61,427 nucleotides of DNA from a virus. Below the pieces are notes generated by a model. It ran no database searches. It was not told the DNA's origin and saw only the letters and a program-made list of their open reading frames with translations. Every line of letters begins with the position of its first letter. Within the stretch, counting starts at the first letter, position 1. A program made the translations under genes and the position numbers. The stretch is taken from the IMG/VR virus record IMGVR_UViG_3300035670_000214, positions 1 to 61,427 of that record, one strand, 5' to 3'. This document shows, piece after piece, positions 1-9,204 of this stretch.

Positions 1-1263
1 GGTAAGACGCAAACCTGCTCCCGGCTTACAGCTTGGGTGCTTGCTGAGAACCATCCACATTGGTCCAGACCCAAAAGCTGGAACAAGGAACCTCTTCTTC
101 TTCTCGTCTGCGGACGTACTGGAAAGCAGCTAGAGGAATCTCTCGTACCACGTATCTGTGCCTACCTACCTAGCGAAGATTACAAGGTAGTACGTATAGG
201 CAATATCACCCAACGTATAGAACACGTCAACGGTAACCGTATAGTATTCCAATCACTAGAGAATCCACAGTTAGCCCGCGAGCGCGTCCAGTCCTACGTA
301 GCCAATTTCGTCTGGGTAGACGAGATGCCATCGACAGTTCAGATTATAAACGAACTACTGATGCGTGTTCAATCAAAACAAGGCTACTTCATAGCTAGTT
401 TTACCCCACTCGTCCACAATGCTGAAATACGCAAAATGGTAGACGAGGTTGCAGAGAATATAGGAAAGAAATATCGCTTCCGGATGTTCGATAACCCCAT
501 CTATTCTGACCCAGAACGCCAGGCCCAACTATTAGCTTCTTACGCTCACCTTACCGATATAGAGCGTAACTGTCGTCTCAATGGCGATTGGATGGAAGCA
601 GAGAGTGCGGTATGGCATATTGACCGTGACTTCATGACTGAGACCCCACCAAATTACCACCCAAGCTGGCGTCACGTAGAAGCTTCAGACCCAGCAGTCA
701 GTAGTAAGTTTGGTATCAGTATCTGGGCTGAATGTCCAGAGAACGGTATCTGGTATTGTATCAGGGACGACTACATTGAAGGTATAGCTGCCCCAGACGA
801 CATTGTAGCCGAAGTGAAACGTAGGACAGCTAACATTAACATCATGCGCCGTATCTGTGACCCGCATGAGAGCTGGTACCTAGGCCAAGCGTCCAAGGCA
901 AAATTAAGCTACATCTGTCCTAAAAAGGATGGACGTAAAGACGAGATGATAAAGAACTTGCAAACAGCCCTGAGCTCAGGCAAAATCAAGATTGCCCCTT
1001 GGTGCACCAGATTGGTAGATGAATTAGAACGAGCGCAGTGGTCCGTAACTGACACTAACAAGGCTAGAATAGTAGGCGGTAGTAAGCTACACTTGGCAGA
1101 TACCGCACAATACTTCGTAGACCTTATACCCCAAGCTAGTAAGGACTACCAAGCAAAACCCTGGCATGCTGAACTTCGCCAAGCTAATGAGGAAAGAAAA
1201 GCTACGGTACTAGAACAGCGTATGCTAAAAGTAGGAAAGAAGAAAAGATGGATAATACGTTAA
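1..1263 (+). CDS. terL: Terminase large subunit, 3' part (continues from 61124)
   Basis: ATPase and nuclease motor that packages DNA into the prohead. The window opens inside the gene: codon 60 starts at base 1, and codons 1-59 lie at 61124-61300, giving a 479-residue protein. Seen: the Walker A lysine and threonine (GKT) are the first residues here, completing SNQSGKT; a Walker B-like strand VWVDE follows; the C-terminal half has acidic positions (SDPAV, CDPHE, ADTAQ) fitting the RNase H-like nuclease fold of terminases. The frame is open with no stop across the junction. It overlaps the next gene by 16 bases. Family assignment is firm; the exact nuclease residues are inferred. Confidence 0.9.
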   Translation, partial: GKTQTCSRLTAWVLAENHPHWSRPKSWNKEPLLLLVCGRTGKQLEESLVPRICAYLPSEDYKVVRIGNITQRIEHVNGNRIVFQSLENPQLARERVQSYVANFVWVDEMPSTVQIINELLMRVQSKQGYFIASFTPLVHNAEIRKMVDEVAENIGKKYRFRMFDNPIYSDPERQAQLLASYAHLTDIERNCRLNGDWMEAESAVWHIDRDFMTETPPNYHPSWRHVEASDPAVSSKFGISIWAECPENGIWYCIRDDYIEGIAAPDDIVAEVKRRTANINIMRRICDPHESWYLGQASKAKLSYICPKKDGRKDEMIKNLQTALSSGKIKIAPWCTRLVDELERAQWSVTDTNKARIVGGSKLHLADTAQYFVDLIPQASKDYQAKPWHAELRQANEERKATVLEQRMLKVGKKKRWIIR

Positions 1264-1439
1264 GTCTTTGGTTAAGCTTAAGCATAATTCTACCTGTACT
1301 AATCACCATGCTTAGCGTACTGGTATACATGCAGTTAAAGTTACGACGTGAACTGAAACTAGCTAAACAGAAGATGCGAGAAGGTACCTTAAAACGTAAT
1401 CATAAGAGACTATACCTTATAGACACGGAGCGTAAATAA
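1248..1439 (+). CDS. Small one-helix membrane protein
   Basis: A 63-residue protein between terL and the portal gene. One long hydrophobic stretch (about residues 6-28) is followed by a strongly basic tail, predicting a single transmembrane helix with a cytoplasmic tail. It starts inside the terL 3' end and its TAA shares a base with the portal ATG (TAATG), so translation is probably coupled. No family recognised. Position and topology would fit a small lysis or assembly accessory protein, but nothing in the sequence proves this. Confidence 0.6.
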   Translation: MDNTLSLWLSLSIILPVLITMLSVLVYMQLKLRRELKLAKQKMREGTLKRNHKRLYLIDTERK

Positions 1440-3463
1440 TGGCTAAGATTATGCGATGGACACCTGAGCAGGCTAAGAAGGAACTAGCTAAAAGGCTTAA
1501 GTTCGCCAAAGAGCAGAGGATACGTCTAGAGTCTGAATGGGACAGTAACGAGTCTACCGTCATGAATGCAGCTGGAGAAACGTCCCGCGTAAACATGGGA
1601 GTTGACTGGAATAGCGGCTCCTTGATAGAGGATATCGACCAATCAGATAGCGACATCGGAGTTAACTATGCTTTTAAAAATTTCCGTTTCATCCATAGCC
1701 AACTGTGCGCAAACCCTCCTACTGTTATACCACGTCCAACTAGTAGCGACTTATCAGACCGTAGAAAAGCTGATGCGGCAGATAGGCTAGTCCGCTACGC
1801 CATGCGTACCTATGGCCTTCCTGACGTATTCGCTCAGGCTAGCTACTACGCCTTGGAGTTCGGTACTGGCTTCATTAAGACTACTTGGGATACTGAAGCA
1901 GGTGAACCATTAGACTTCGATGAAGAAACTGGCGAGCTCACAATGGAGGGCGATATCCAGTTTAAATCCCTAAGCCCCCGTAGTGTCTTCCTTGACCCAG
2001 ACGCGACGAGATGGTCAGAAGTTAAATACGTAATCGAACTAATGTATATGCCTTATGAGGAAGCTATCTATCGTTTCCCAGAGAAAGCCGAGGAGCTTAA
2101 AAAGTATAGAAGAGAGCAGGCTGGTTACTCAGCGGAGGCTCCAATCTCCTACGATAGCGCATTTAAAACTAGCCCTTACGACGTGGTCGAGATATACGAA
2201 TACTACGAGAAGGGATTACCATACAACGGTATGATAGGCAGGCACTGCTACTTTCTGGTAGACGGCACTCCATTGACTGACATGGCACCTAACCCTTTCC
2301 GTTTCACTAGCCCTAAAGACAGAGGACTTGGTCTTCCAGAGCAGGCGTTAAATGAGGAAGCCAAGGATTTACCGGCTACTGCCTATCTTCCTTACCACAT
2401 CTTAACTGACATTGATGTAGGTGGTTCTGTCTGGGGTCGTTCGTTTATAGCTTACGAGGCTCCGCTACAATCAACCTATAATAGGGTGCTTAGCTCCTTG
2501 CTTGATTGCGTGCAAGCCCATGGCGTCACCAGGGTATTGCTACCAGAGGGCGCTGAGATTGCTGACAAGTCCATCACCAATAGTCCGTGGGATATAGTTA
2601 GGTTCACTGGAAACCAGGAACCTAAATTCATGGAACCTATGCCATTTCCTCCAGCTGCAGCTGACCTACTCCAACTCGTTAAGCAGGGTGGAGATGATAT
2701 GGCCGCTGTCAACGAGTCAATGTTCGGACAACAATCCAGGGAACAATCTGGCTTTAGCATGCAATACGCTACCAATCAAGGCAACATGATACGCCGCCGA
2801 CTCTTCGATAAGTACGTCACCTTGGTCGAGAACGTTTACAAGGCATACCTTAACCTCGTCAGAAAGCATTGGTCTGAACCTAGAACCATATTAGTATTGG
2901 GTAAAGAGAAGGCTTTTGAATCTATCGACATTCAAGGCGCTGACATTGATGGTGGATTCGACCTGGTTGTGGAATATGGTGCCAGCTTGTCGCTTGACCC
3001 TACTAGCCGTAGGCAGGAATTGCTACAGTTGTTCCCAATTTTCCAACAAGCTGAGACTGACCCAGCTGCTAAGAAGCTCTTGAGTATGCTGAGGCTAAAT
3101 GAGCTAGAAGGTATGTATGACCGTATCCAGCTAGCAGCCGATAGACAGAGGGAGATATTCGAGGAAATGATAGCTACTGACATGTACATAGCTCCAGCTG
3201 AAGCCGAGGACGACGTCAACATGCTAGCTTGGGCATCAGATTACCGCATGAGTGCAGAGTTCAAATACCTTAAGCCTGAACATCAATTGCTTATACTCCG
3301 TCACATTAAGGAAAGAGCTATGAAGGTAGCCCAGACTGCAGGCGGCATGCCGGGTCCTGGGGGCCCAGGTGGAGGCGGAGCAGCAGCAGGTCAATTACCA
3401 GTAGTACCAGGCGGAGCACCTATGGATATCGCGGCAAGTCCCGCAGCAATGCTTCAGAAGTGA
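1439..3463 (+). CDS. Portal protein
   Basis: A 674-residue protein directly after the terminase, the usual place for the portal (head-tail connector dodecamer through which DNA passes). The long alpha/beta body with conserved-looking segments such as SVWGRSFIAYEAPLQ and the C-terminal region rich in Gly, Ala and Pro (about residues 630-674) are typical of podoviral portal proteins. The call rests on position, size and general look rather than on a diagnostic motif. A 91-base gap with a promoter candidate follows, ending the packaging block. Confidence 0.8.
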   Translation: MAKIMRWTPEQAKKELAKRLKFAKEQRIRLESEWDSNESTVMNAAGETSRVNMGVDWNSGSLIEDIDQSDSDIGVNYAFKNFRFIHSQLCANPPTVIPRPTSSDLSDRRKADAADRLVRYAMRTYGLPDVFAQASYYALEFGTGFIKTTWDTEAGEPLDFDEETGELTMEGDIQFKSLSPRSVFLDPDATRWSEVKYVIELMYMPYEEAIYRFPEKAEELKKYRREQAGYSAEAPISYDSAFKTSPYDVVEIYEYYEKGLPYNGMIGRHCYFLVDGTPLTDMAPNPFRFTSPKDRGLGLPEQALNEEAKDLPATAYLPYHILTDIDVGGSVWGRSFIAYEAPLQSTYNRVLSSLLDCVQAHGVTRVLLPEGAEIADKSITNSPWDIVRFTGNQEPKFMEPMPFPPAAADLLQLVKQGGDDMAAVNESMFGQQSREQSGFSMQYATNQGNMIRRRLFDKYVTLVENVYKAYLNLVRKHWSEPRTILVLGKEKAFESIDIQGADIDGGFDLVVEYGASLSLDPTSRRQELLQLFPIFQQAETDPAAKKLLSMLRLNELEGMYDRIQLAADRQREIFEEMIATDMYIAPAEAEDDVNMLAWASDYRMSAEFKYLKPEHQLLILRHIKERAMKVAQTAGGMPGPGGPGGGGAAAGQLPVVPGGAPMDIAASPAAMLQK

Positions 3464-3494
3464 TACTGATTCACTAGCATCAATAATATTACTG

Positions 3495-3524
3495 TTGACT
3501 AGCTCCTTGACTTGCTGTTATTAT
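3495..3524 (+). promoter_or_regulatory. Sigma70-like promoter for the nucleotide cassette
   Basis: TTGACT at 3495-3500 and TATTAT at 3519-3524, separated by 18 bases, 31 bases before the dut start. It lies in an AT-rich gap with the inverted elements AATAATA and TATTATT. It would drive dut, the small RHH-like gene, nrdJ and perhaps thyX. Confidence 0.55.
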
Positions 3525-3554
3525 TAGACTGTAATCACAAGGAGAATTACATAG

Positions 3555-3995
3555 ATGAAACTACGTATACAGCGATTGCACCCAGATGCTAAGCTGCCTC
3601 TGCGAGCTACCCCAGGCGCTGCCGGTTATGACCTAACAGCGGTCAGCGTAAAGCACGACCCAGAATTACACACTTGGACCTACGACACAGGCTTAGCCTT
3701 TGAACTTCCTATGGGCTACGAGGGCCAACTGCGTCCTAGGTCTAGCATTTACAAGACTGGCGCAGTGTTGGCCAATTCTGTAGGTACGCTGGACAGTGAC
3801 TACCGAGGACCAGTCAAACTGGTATTTCTATCTCACCACCAACCATACCAGGTTGGCGAACGTATAGCTCAGCTCATCATTGCTAAAGTAGAGACAGCCA
3901 ATTTCGAGGTAGTGGACGACCTGTCTGCAACCGAGAGAAATCAGGGTGGATTTGGTTCTACTGGCAATGGGAGCTTAGGATATGGCAAACTATAA
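3555..3995 (+). CDS. dut: dUTP diphosphatase
   Basis: Hydrolyses dUTP to dUMP and diphosphate, keeping uracil out of DNA and feeding dUMP to thymidylate synthase (ThyX is encoded nearby). 146 residues, the normal length of the trimeric family. All five motifs can be seen in order: ATPGAAGYDLTA, RPRSSIYKTG, GTLDSDYRGP (catalytic Asp), RIAQLII and NQGGFGSTG. AAGGAG precedes the ATG at a normal distance. It overlaps the next gene by 14 bases. Confidence 0.95.
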   Translation: MKLRIQRLHPDAKLPLRATPGAAGYDLTAVSVKHDPELHTWTYDTGLAFELPMGYEGQLRPRSSIYKTGAVLANSVGTLDSDYRGPVKLVFLSHHQPYQVGERIAQLIIAKVETANFEVVDDLSATERNQGGFGSTGNGSLGYGKL

Positions 3996-4203
3996 CGACA
4001 AGTCTGAAAAGCCCAACTATAGTTCCGCTATGGAGATGGGCAAAGGTAAATATGGTGTTTACGTCACCTTTACCAAAGAGGAATTGGAGAAGATTCAAGC
4101 TCATTGCAACGGCATGCGGGTCAATCTGTCAAAGTGGATAAGCAACATGGTACGCGATGAGCTAATGTTAACCGACATCATGGATAAATCAAAGGACGTC
4201 TAA
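3982..4203 (+). CDS. Small ribbon-helix-helix-like protein
   Basis: 73 residues between dut and the ribonucleotide reductase gene. The central part (about residues 22-58) reads as a short beta strand, VYVTFTKEELEKIQ, then two helices, the pattern of ribbon-helix-helix DNA-binding proteins such as Arc or MetJ. It could regulate the cassette it sits in; this is inference. Its TAA overlaps the nrdJ ATG (TAATG). Confidence 0.55.
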   Translation: MANYNDKSEKPNYSSAMEMGKGKYGVYVTFTKEELEKIQAHCNGMRVNLSKWISNMVRDELMLTDIMDKSKDV

Positions 4204-7037
4204 TGAGCTGGCAGAATCCGTCGCAAGAATTCGTTTACCTACGTACCTACGCTAGATACCTTACTGAAGAGCAGAGAAGAGAGACTTGGCCTGAGACCGT
4301 AGACAGAGTAGTCTCCTTCCTTAAATTGCAGAGAGCTAATGTTCCAGCCAAGGTCTGGATTAAACTTACGAAGTATATGTTAAATCTGGACGTACTTCCT
4401 AGCATGCGACTTGTCTGGGCAGCTGGCCCAGCGGCAGCTAGGTGTAACGTACCCATCTACAATTGTTCCTTCGTAGAGATGAAGGACATTCAATCCTTCA
4501 GCGAGATGTTATATGTACTTATGTGCGGCACTGGTGTTGGCTTTAGTGTGCAGGCTTGCCACGTGGAGCAGCTACCGGAAGTTCCTAAATTCCCGCTACA
4601 GCAGGAATATATCGAGCACAAGGTCGAAGACAGTAAAGAAGGATGGGCCGATTCCCTGAAATTACTGTTAGAGCAGTTATTTTTGGGCAAGAGCGTAAAC
4701 TTTGATTATTCCGCTATCCGGCCTAAAGGAGCGCGGCTGGCTACCATGGGCGGTAGAGCCTCTGGCCCAGAGCCACTCGTAGTCTTGCATCAATTCGTGA
4801 AGGATACCCTGCACGCTGCCCAAGGCCGTAAACTTAAGCCTATAGAAGTCCACGACATTTGCAATAAGATAGCCGAGATAGTGGTAGTTGGTGGCGTTAG
4901 GCGTAGCAGTCAAATTAGCCTCTCTGACCTTAATGATGAGGACATGCGCCACGCTAAGGACTGGCCCTGCCCTATCCACAGGTTCATGGCTAATAATAGC
5001 GCAGTATATCTGGAACGTCCAGACGCGGTACAGTTCATGAAGGAGTGGCACGCTCTGGCAGCTTCTGGCTCAGGTGAGCGTGGTATATTTAACTTGGGTT
5101 CCGTCCGAACTAATTCGCCTAAACGTAGAAACAAGGAGCTTATCTCAGGCACTAATCCCTGCGTACCCGGCGATACCGAGATATTGACACGTCAAGGTTA
5201 CCAGCGTATTGACCAATTACTCGGTCAAGAGGTAGAAGTCTGGAACGGTTTTGAATGGTCCAAAGTAGAACCAAAGATTACTGGAGAGAATCAAGCTATA
5301 GTAAAGGTCACCCTATCCAATGGACGCTCTTTACGCTGTACACCCGCACACAAGTGGGTAATAGCTGAAGGATACAACGGTAAAACTAAACGACTTAGAG
5401 CAGATGAATTAGCTGTAGGTATGAAGCTAATAAAGCATGAATATCCTGTTATAAAAGAAGGACGTAGGTTCGAGCAGGCTTATACTCAAGGCTTTATCTC
5501 AGCAGATGGCATGGATGATTACGACTTCTTATACTTGTATGAAACTAAGTTCGTCTGTGAATCTAGATTAGTAGGTCAAGCGGTAGGTAGTGGATACACT
5601 AGCCTTAATGGAACTGAGCGTAAAACTTTTAAGCTTGACTTTCAGCCTATGTCTAAAGACTATGTACCATTCGACTGTGACCTTCAATCTAGGCTAGATT
5701 GGCTAGCAGGGTTATTAGATGGAGATGGTACAGAATTAAAAGAGGGCGGAGTTCAAGTTAGCTCAGTTAATAGGTCATTCCTTCTCGAAGTACAAAAGTT
5801 ACTTACCACCTGTGGCGTAGCATCGAAAGTAACGCTAGGTAATCCAGCTGGGCATCGAATAATGCCAGATGGCAGAGGCGGAGTTAAAGCCTACCTCTGC
5901 CAAGAGGGATATAGATTACTTATAGGCGCAACACAGATGCAAGAGCTAAAAGAACTGGGTCTTAAGTGTGAGCGTTTGAAGCTGGAAGCAAGTCCTAACC
6001 GTGATGCTTCTAGATTTGTAACTATTGCTAGTATTGAAGAGGATGGAGTCGAGGAACTAGTATATTGCTTCACTGAGCCACTCCGCAACCTAGGCTGTTT
6101 CGATGGTATAATAACAGGGCAGTGCGGCGAGATTGCCCTGCGTGACAAGCAGTTCTGTAACCTATCTACTGTCATCGTCAGACCTGAGGACACCCTTACT
6201 AGCCTACTCGATAAGGTAGAGACTGCTGCTTGGATAGGCACAATCCAGGCTTCATTTACCAACTTCCCTTACCTCCGTAAAGAGTGGAGTGAGAACTGTA
6301 AGGAGGAGGCCCTCCTTGGGGTCAGCCTATCGGGCCAGATGGACAATGTTCCCTTGCTCACCAAACAGACCTTAGCTGAGCTGAAACGTAAATGCGTCGA
6401 GGTAAATAAGCACGCGGCTGAGGTATTAGGTATTAAGCAGGCTGCTGCGATAACCTGCGGTAAGCCTGAGGGTACTACTAGCCAACTTACCTTCAGCGGC
6501 TCTGGCTGTCACCCTTGGTACTCAAAATACTTTATCCGTAGGTACCGTATATCTGCTAGCGACCCTCTCTGTCACCTATTAAAGGAGTCTGGTGCTCCCC
6601 TTGTCCCGGAGGTAGGCCAGACCTGGGAGACAGCCAATACCCTTGTGGTAGAGTTTCCGTGCAAGGCCCCCGAAGGGGCCATCTTGCGTGAACAGGTATC
6701 AGCTCTGGACCAGTTAAAGTGGTATAAGCGGGTACAGACCAACTGGTGCGAACATAATCAGTCCATCACCGTCTACGTCAAGCCTGACGAGTGGTTCGAC
6801 GTAGGTAACTGGGTATATAAGAACTGGGACATAGCGTGCGGTCTATCCTTCCTGCCCTACGATGGCGGTAACTACCAGCTAGCTCCCTATGAGGAAATCT
6901 CGCAGGAGGAGTACCAAGACCGGTTAGCCAGGTTCCCGACTATCGACTACTCCCAGTTATGGAAGTACGAGCAGGAAGACCAGACTGAAGGAGCTAAAAC
7001 TTACGCTTGCGTTGGCGATAAGTGTGAGCTAAGCTGA
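4203..7037 (+). CDS. nrdJ: Class II (B12-dependent) ribonucleotide reductase with intein
   Basis: Reduces ribonucleotides to deoxyribonucleotides using adenosylcobalamin, so no NrdB or oxygen is needed. The 944-residue precursor holds a 321-residue intein (residues 320-640), leaving a 623-residue enzyme of the monomeric RTPR-like group. Seen: first active-site Cys in YNCSF (Cys88); after splicing, NPCGEIALRD with the thiyl-radical Cys (641 of the precursor); its redox partner 11 residues on in QFCNLS (Cys652); a C-terminal CVGDKC pair for thioredoxin-type re-reduction. The 11-residue spacing matches the RTPR pattern. It overlaps the upstream gene by one base. The enzyme is shorter than bacterial RTPR (about 740 residues), as is common in phages. 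Confidence 0.92.
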   Translation: MSWQNPSQEFVYLRTYARYLTEEQRRETWPETVDRVVSFLKLQRANVPAKVWIKLTKYMLNLDVLPSMRLVWAAGPAAARCNVPIYNCSFVEMKDIQSFSEMLYVLMCGTGVGFSVQACHVEQLPEVPKFPLQQEYIEHKVEDSKEGWADSLKLLLEQLFLGKSVNFDYSAIRPKGARLATMGGRASGPEPLVVLHQFVKDTLHAAQGRKLKPIEVHDICNKIAEIVVVGGVRRSSQISLSDLNDEDMRHAKDWPCPIHRFMANNSAVYLERPDAVQFMKEWHALAASGSGERGIFNLGSVRTNSPKRRNKELISGTNPCVPGDTEILTRQGYQRIDQLLGQEVEVWNGFEWSKVEPKITGENQAIVKVTLSNGRSLRCTPAHKWVIAEGYNGKTKRLRADELAVGMKLIKHEYPVIKEGRRFEQAYTQGFISADGMDDYDFLYLYETKFVCESRLVGQAVGSGYTSLNGTERKTFKLDFQPMSKDYVPFDCDLQSRLDWLAGLLDGDGTELKEGGVQVSSVNRSFLLEVQKLLTTCGVASKVTLGNPAGHRIMPDGRGGVKAYLCQEGYRLLIGATQMQELKELGLKCERLKLEASPNRDASRFVTIASIEEDGVEELVYCFTEPLRNLGCFDGIITGQCGEIALRDKQFCNLSTVIVRPEDTLTSLLDKVETAAWIGTIQASFTNFPYLRKEWSENCKEEALLGVSLSGQMDNVPLLTKQTLAELKRKCVEVNKHAAEVLGIKQAAAITCGKPEGTTSQLTFSGSGCHPWYSKYFIRRYRISASDPLCHLLKESGAPLVPEVGQTWETANTLVVEFPCKAPEGAILREQVSALDQLKWYKRVQTNWCEHNQSITVYVKPDEWFDVGNWVYKNWDIACGLSFLPYDGGNYQLAPYEEISQEEYQDRLARFPTIDYSQLWKYEQEDQTEGAKTYACVGDKCELS
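5160..6122 (+). other. Intein with LAGLIDADG homing endonuclease in NrdJ
   Basis: A 321-residue in-frame insertion beginning CVPGDTEIL (block A, nucleophile Cys1), then RCTPAHKW (block B, Thr and His), a degenerate first endonuclease motif GFISADG, a second motif LAGLLDGDG, block F around VYCFTEP, and the end FDGIITGQ followed by extein Cys. Splicing would join ...SGTNP to CGEIALRD. The terminal residue is Gln instead of the usual Asn and the penultimate is Gly instead of His, a known but uncommon variant. The two motifs suggest a single-chain homing endonuclease; whether it still cuts is unknown. Confidence 0.9.
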
Positions 7038-7160
7038 GTACCAGTATGTTGTCAATCCGTCCACTTATTGGCACATTATGACAATTATTTAACATTCTAG
7101 TAGCGTATGTGGTAAGATAATTGCAATAAATGCAGTTAGGTTTCTGCGGAGGGATTGCTG

Positions 7161-7853
7161 GTGTACGCACGTCTCGTTAGCTATACGCAATGGAGTCCGG
7201 AATACTTGGCTCTATCAGGTATCCCAGACGGCCTGGTGAGCCCGGAGGGACCTGTCGCCTACACGGCGCGGGTCTCCTCCCCTAACCCTCTGAATGAATC
7301 CTACGAGCGGTTGCTAAGCTACTGCATTCGCAAAGGACACTGGTCCGTCTTTGAGATGGTTGATGCTACCGTGGAACTGGAGACCAGTAGGGCAATTGCG
7401 GCTCAGATATTGCGACACCGGTCCTTTACCTTCCAAGAATTTAGCCAAAGATATTCAGCAGTTGAGCCTAATTACGAAGCTTCTACATGCCGTATGCAAG
7501 ACAGTAAGAATAGACAGTCCAGTTTACCTTGCGATGACGAGGAATTACGCATGTGGTGGGAATACACGCAGAACGCGCAAGCAGAACGCGCATTCGCCAA
7601 CTATGAGCTAGCCATACAGTTAGGGATAGCCAAGGAGGTAGCCAGGATGCTCCTCCCTATGTCCGTTACCACGAAGCTATACATGAAGGGTAGCCTAAGA
7701 AGCTGGCTCCATTACCTGAACACCAGGCTCGACCCTAGTACCCAACTGGAGCACAGGGAGCTGGCCCAGGCCATATTGACGCAGTTAGCCCCGGTCTACC
7801 CAGTAATCTTCCAGGCAGCCCAGGACGTGTACCCCAACCTGACCCGAATCTGA
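7161..7853 (+). CDS. thyX: FAD-dependent thymidylate synthase ThyX
   Basis: Methylates dUMP to dTMP with methylenetetrahydrofolate and reduced FAD. The ThyX signature RHR-x7-S is present (RHRSFTFQEFSQRY), followed by conserved-looking ARMLLPMS and the segment with LRSWLHYLNTRLD. 230 residues, normal for the family. I prefer GTG at 7161 because GGAGGG lies 7 bases upstream; a TTG at 7155 is in frame but too close to it. With dut and nrdJ it forms a dNTP supply cassette. A 117-base spacer separates it from nrdJ. A strong hairpin starts at its stop codon. Confidence 0.95.
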   Translation: MYARLVSYTQWSPEYLALSGIPDGLVSPEGPVAYTARVSSPNPLNESYERLLSYCIRKGHWSVFEMVDATVELETSRAIAAQILRHRSFTFQEFSQRYSAVEPNYEASTCRMQDSKNRQSSLPCDDEELRMWWEYTQNAQAERAFANYELAIQLGIAKEVARMLLPMSVTTKLYMKGSLRSWLHYLNTRLDPSTQLEHRELAQAILTQLAPVYPVIFQAAQDVYPNLTRI

Positions 7854-7874
7854 CCCGAAAATCCCTTTCGGGTC
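7852..7874 (+). terminator. Hairpin terminator after thyX
   Basis: Nine-base perfect stem GACCCGAAA / TTTCGGGTC with a 5-base loop, starting within the thyX stop codon. No long U tract follows, so it may be a weak terminator or an mRNA 3' end stabiliser. A second 6-base hairpin (GGTCAA / TTGACC) lies at 7885-7899. The rest of the gap up to 8086 shows no convincing gene. Confidence 0.6.
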
Positions 7875-7983
7875 CTGCTAATCGGGTCAAATATTGACCG
7901 GTTTAATATTGTCTAGCATACTGTACATATTGGTCTGTTACGTTCACTACAATAAACTTTTACGTTCCGTAGAAAAAAAAGAC

Positions 7984-8013
7984 TTGACAACTAGCGTAAG
8001 CTATGAGATTGTG
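7984..8013 (+). promoter_or_regulatory. Promoter candidate before the capsid genes
   Basis: Perfect TTGACA at 7984-7989. The -10 is weak: GATTGT sits 17 bases on, inside ATGAGATTGT. A near-identical arrangement (TTGACA, 14 bases, ATGAGATAGT) occurs at 28154, which suggests a phage-specific promoter form. Placed 75-100 bases before the scaffold gene. Confidence 0.45.
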
Positions 8014-8086
8014 TATATTGCACATCCCTCCTTAGGCACTGGCGCGGGGCCGGTAGCCATTTTAGGGCCTGCTTTTGGAGTCTACC

Positions 8087-9193
8087 ATGTCTAACGCAAA
8101 TGAAGTACTGACCGCCCTTTCCAACGGAACTGCCGACCAAATCAGTGATTGGTCAACCGGAGATGCCCCTGGCCTGAATATCAGTGCTGACAGCGGAAGC
8201 TCAGACTCCCCACTTAATACTTATGAATCCTACCTTCAATCTTTGGAGAAGCCAGAGGACGAAGCCGTAGAAGGAACCCAGCCACCCCAACCAGAAGCAG
8301 CAGATTCGGTTGATTCACCGGCCAGTGAATCCCAAGACCTCCCGGCCACGGAGGAAATCTACGTAACGCTGGAAGACGGGCGCAGGGCGAAAATTACAGC
8401 TGACTACTCAGACCGAAACAAGATTAAGAAGGCTTATGAAATGGCTGCCGGGATGCGTAAGTTCGCCGCCGAAAGGGACAAGGAGCGAACCCGCGTCAAG
8501 GAGCTTGATAGCAAAATGCAGGAGCTGAAAGGTACCTGGGATAAGCTGGAAAATGCCTACCAAACCGGCGGCATCGAAGGACTTATCGACCTACTGGAAG
8601 GCCGAGCAGGAGCTAGTAAAGACTACATAGCCAAACGTCTTGAGCAGGAGCGGTTGCGGGAAGCAATGAGCCCTGCCGAGCGAGCCCAGCTGGACATGCA
8701 AGAACGACTCGAGATGGACCGTCGCCAGCGCGAAGCGCAGGAACGTATCCAACGACTAGAGCTTGACAAGATGCAGCAGAGACTCGCCGAGGCTGACGAG
8801 AAGGAAACACGGGCGTTAATAACCCCGGCCTTCGAGAAGTACCGTTTCACGGGCAAACTGGGAGACCCAGTAGCTGAACACCACTTCGACCAGGCTGTAT
8901 GGATGCAGGCACTGTCGAATCTGGAACAGCTAGATGACGACCAGATTACCCCGCAAGTTATCGACAGGGAGTTCGCAAAGGTTAGCAGTGCGTTCGCCAG
9001 GGCAGCAAAGACCCAGGCGGCTAAGGCTACTAAGCAAGCAGTCGATACCAAGAAACAGGAAGCCAAGACTCAGGCAGCAGTATCAGCCATGAAGGGTATG
9101 AATACCGACAGTCGGGAAAAAGACCTGACGAAACGTCTATGGGCCGGTGATGGCGTAGGCGTATTAAAAGACCTATTAATGAAAAAGAAATAA
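8087..9193 (+). CDS. Capsid scaffolding protein
   Basis: 368 residues, rich in Glu, Lys, Gln and Ala, with an acidic disordered N-terminal third and a long coiled-coil core (about residues 110-250). This composition and its place immediately before the major capsid gene are those of phage scaffolding proteins, which template the prohead and are lost on maturation. The ATG at 8087 has GGAG 6 bases upstream; an in-frame TTG 12 bases earlier lies on that site and is rejected. The call is from composition and context. Confidence 0.75.
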   Translation: MSNANEVLTALSNGTADQISDWSTGDAPGLNISADSGSSDSPLNTYESYLQSLEKPEDEAVEGTQPPQPEAADSVDSPASESQDLPATEEIYVTLEDGRRAKITADYSDRNKIKKAYEMAAGMRKFAAERDKERTRVKELDSKMQELKGTWDKLENAYQTGGIEGLIDLLEGRAGASKDYIAKRLEQERLREAMSPAERAQLDMQERLEMDRRQREAQERIQRLELDKMQQRLAEADEKETRALITPAFEKYRFTGKLGDPVAEHHFDQAVWMQALSNLEQLDDDQITPQVIDREFAKVSSAFARAAKTQAAKATKQAVDTKKQEAKTQAAVSAMKGMNTDSREKDLTKRLWAGDGVGVLKDLLMKKK

Positions 9194-9204
9194 GGAATAA
9201 GTAA

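Noticed and set aside
7894-8094. 66-codon frame between thyX and scaffold
   Set aside because: No ribosome site, covers the promoter candidate and runs into the scaffold start.
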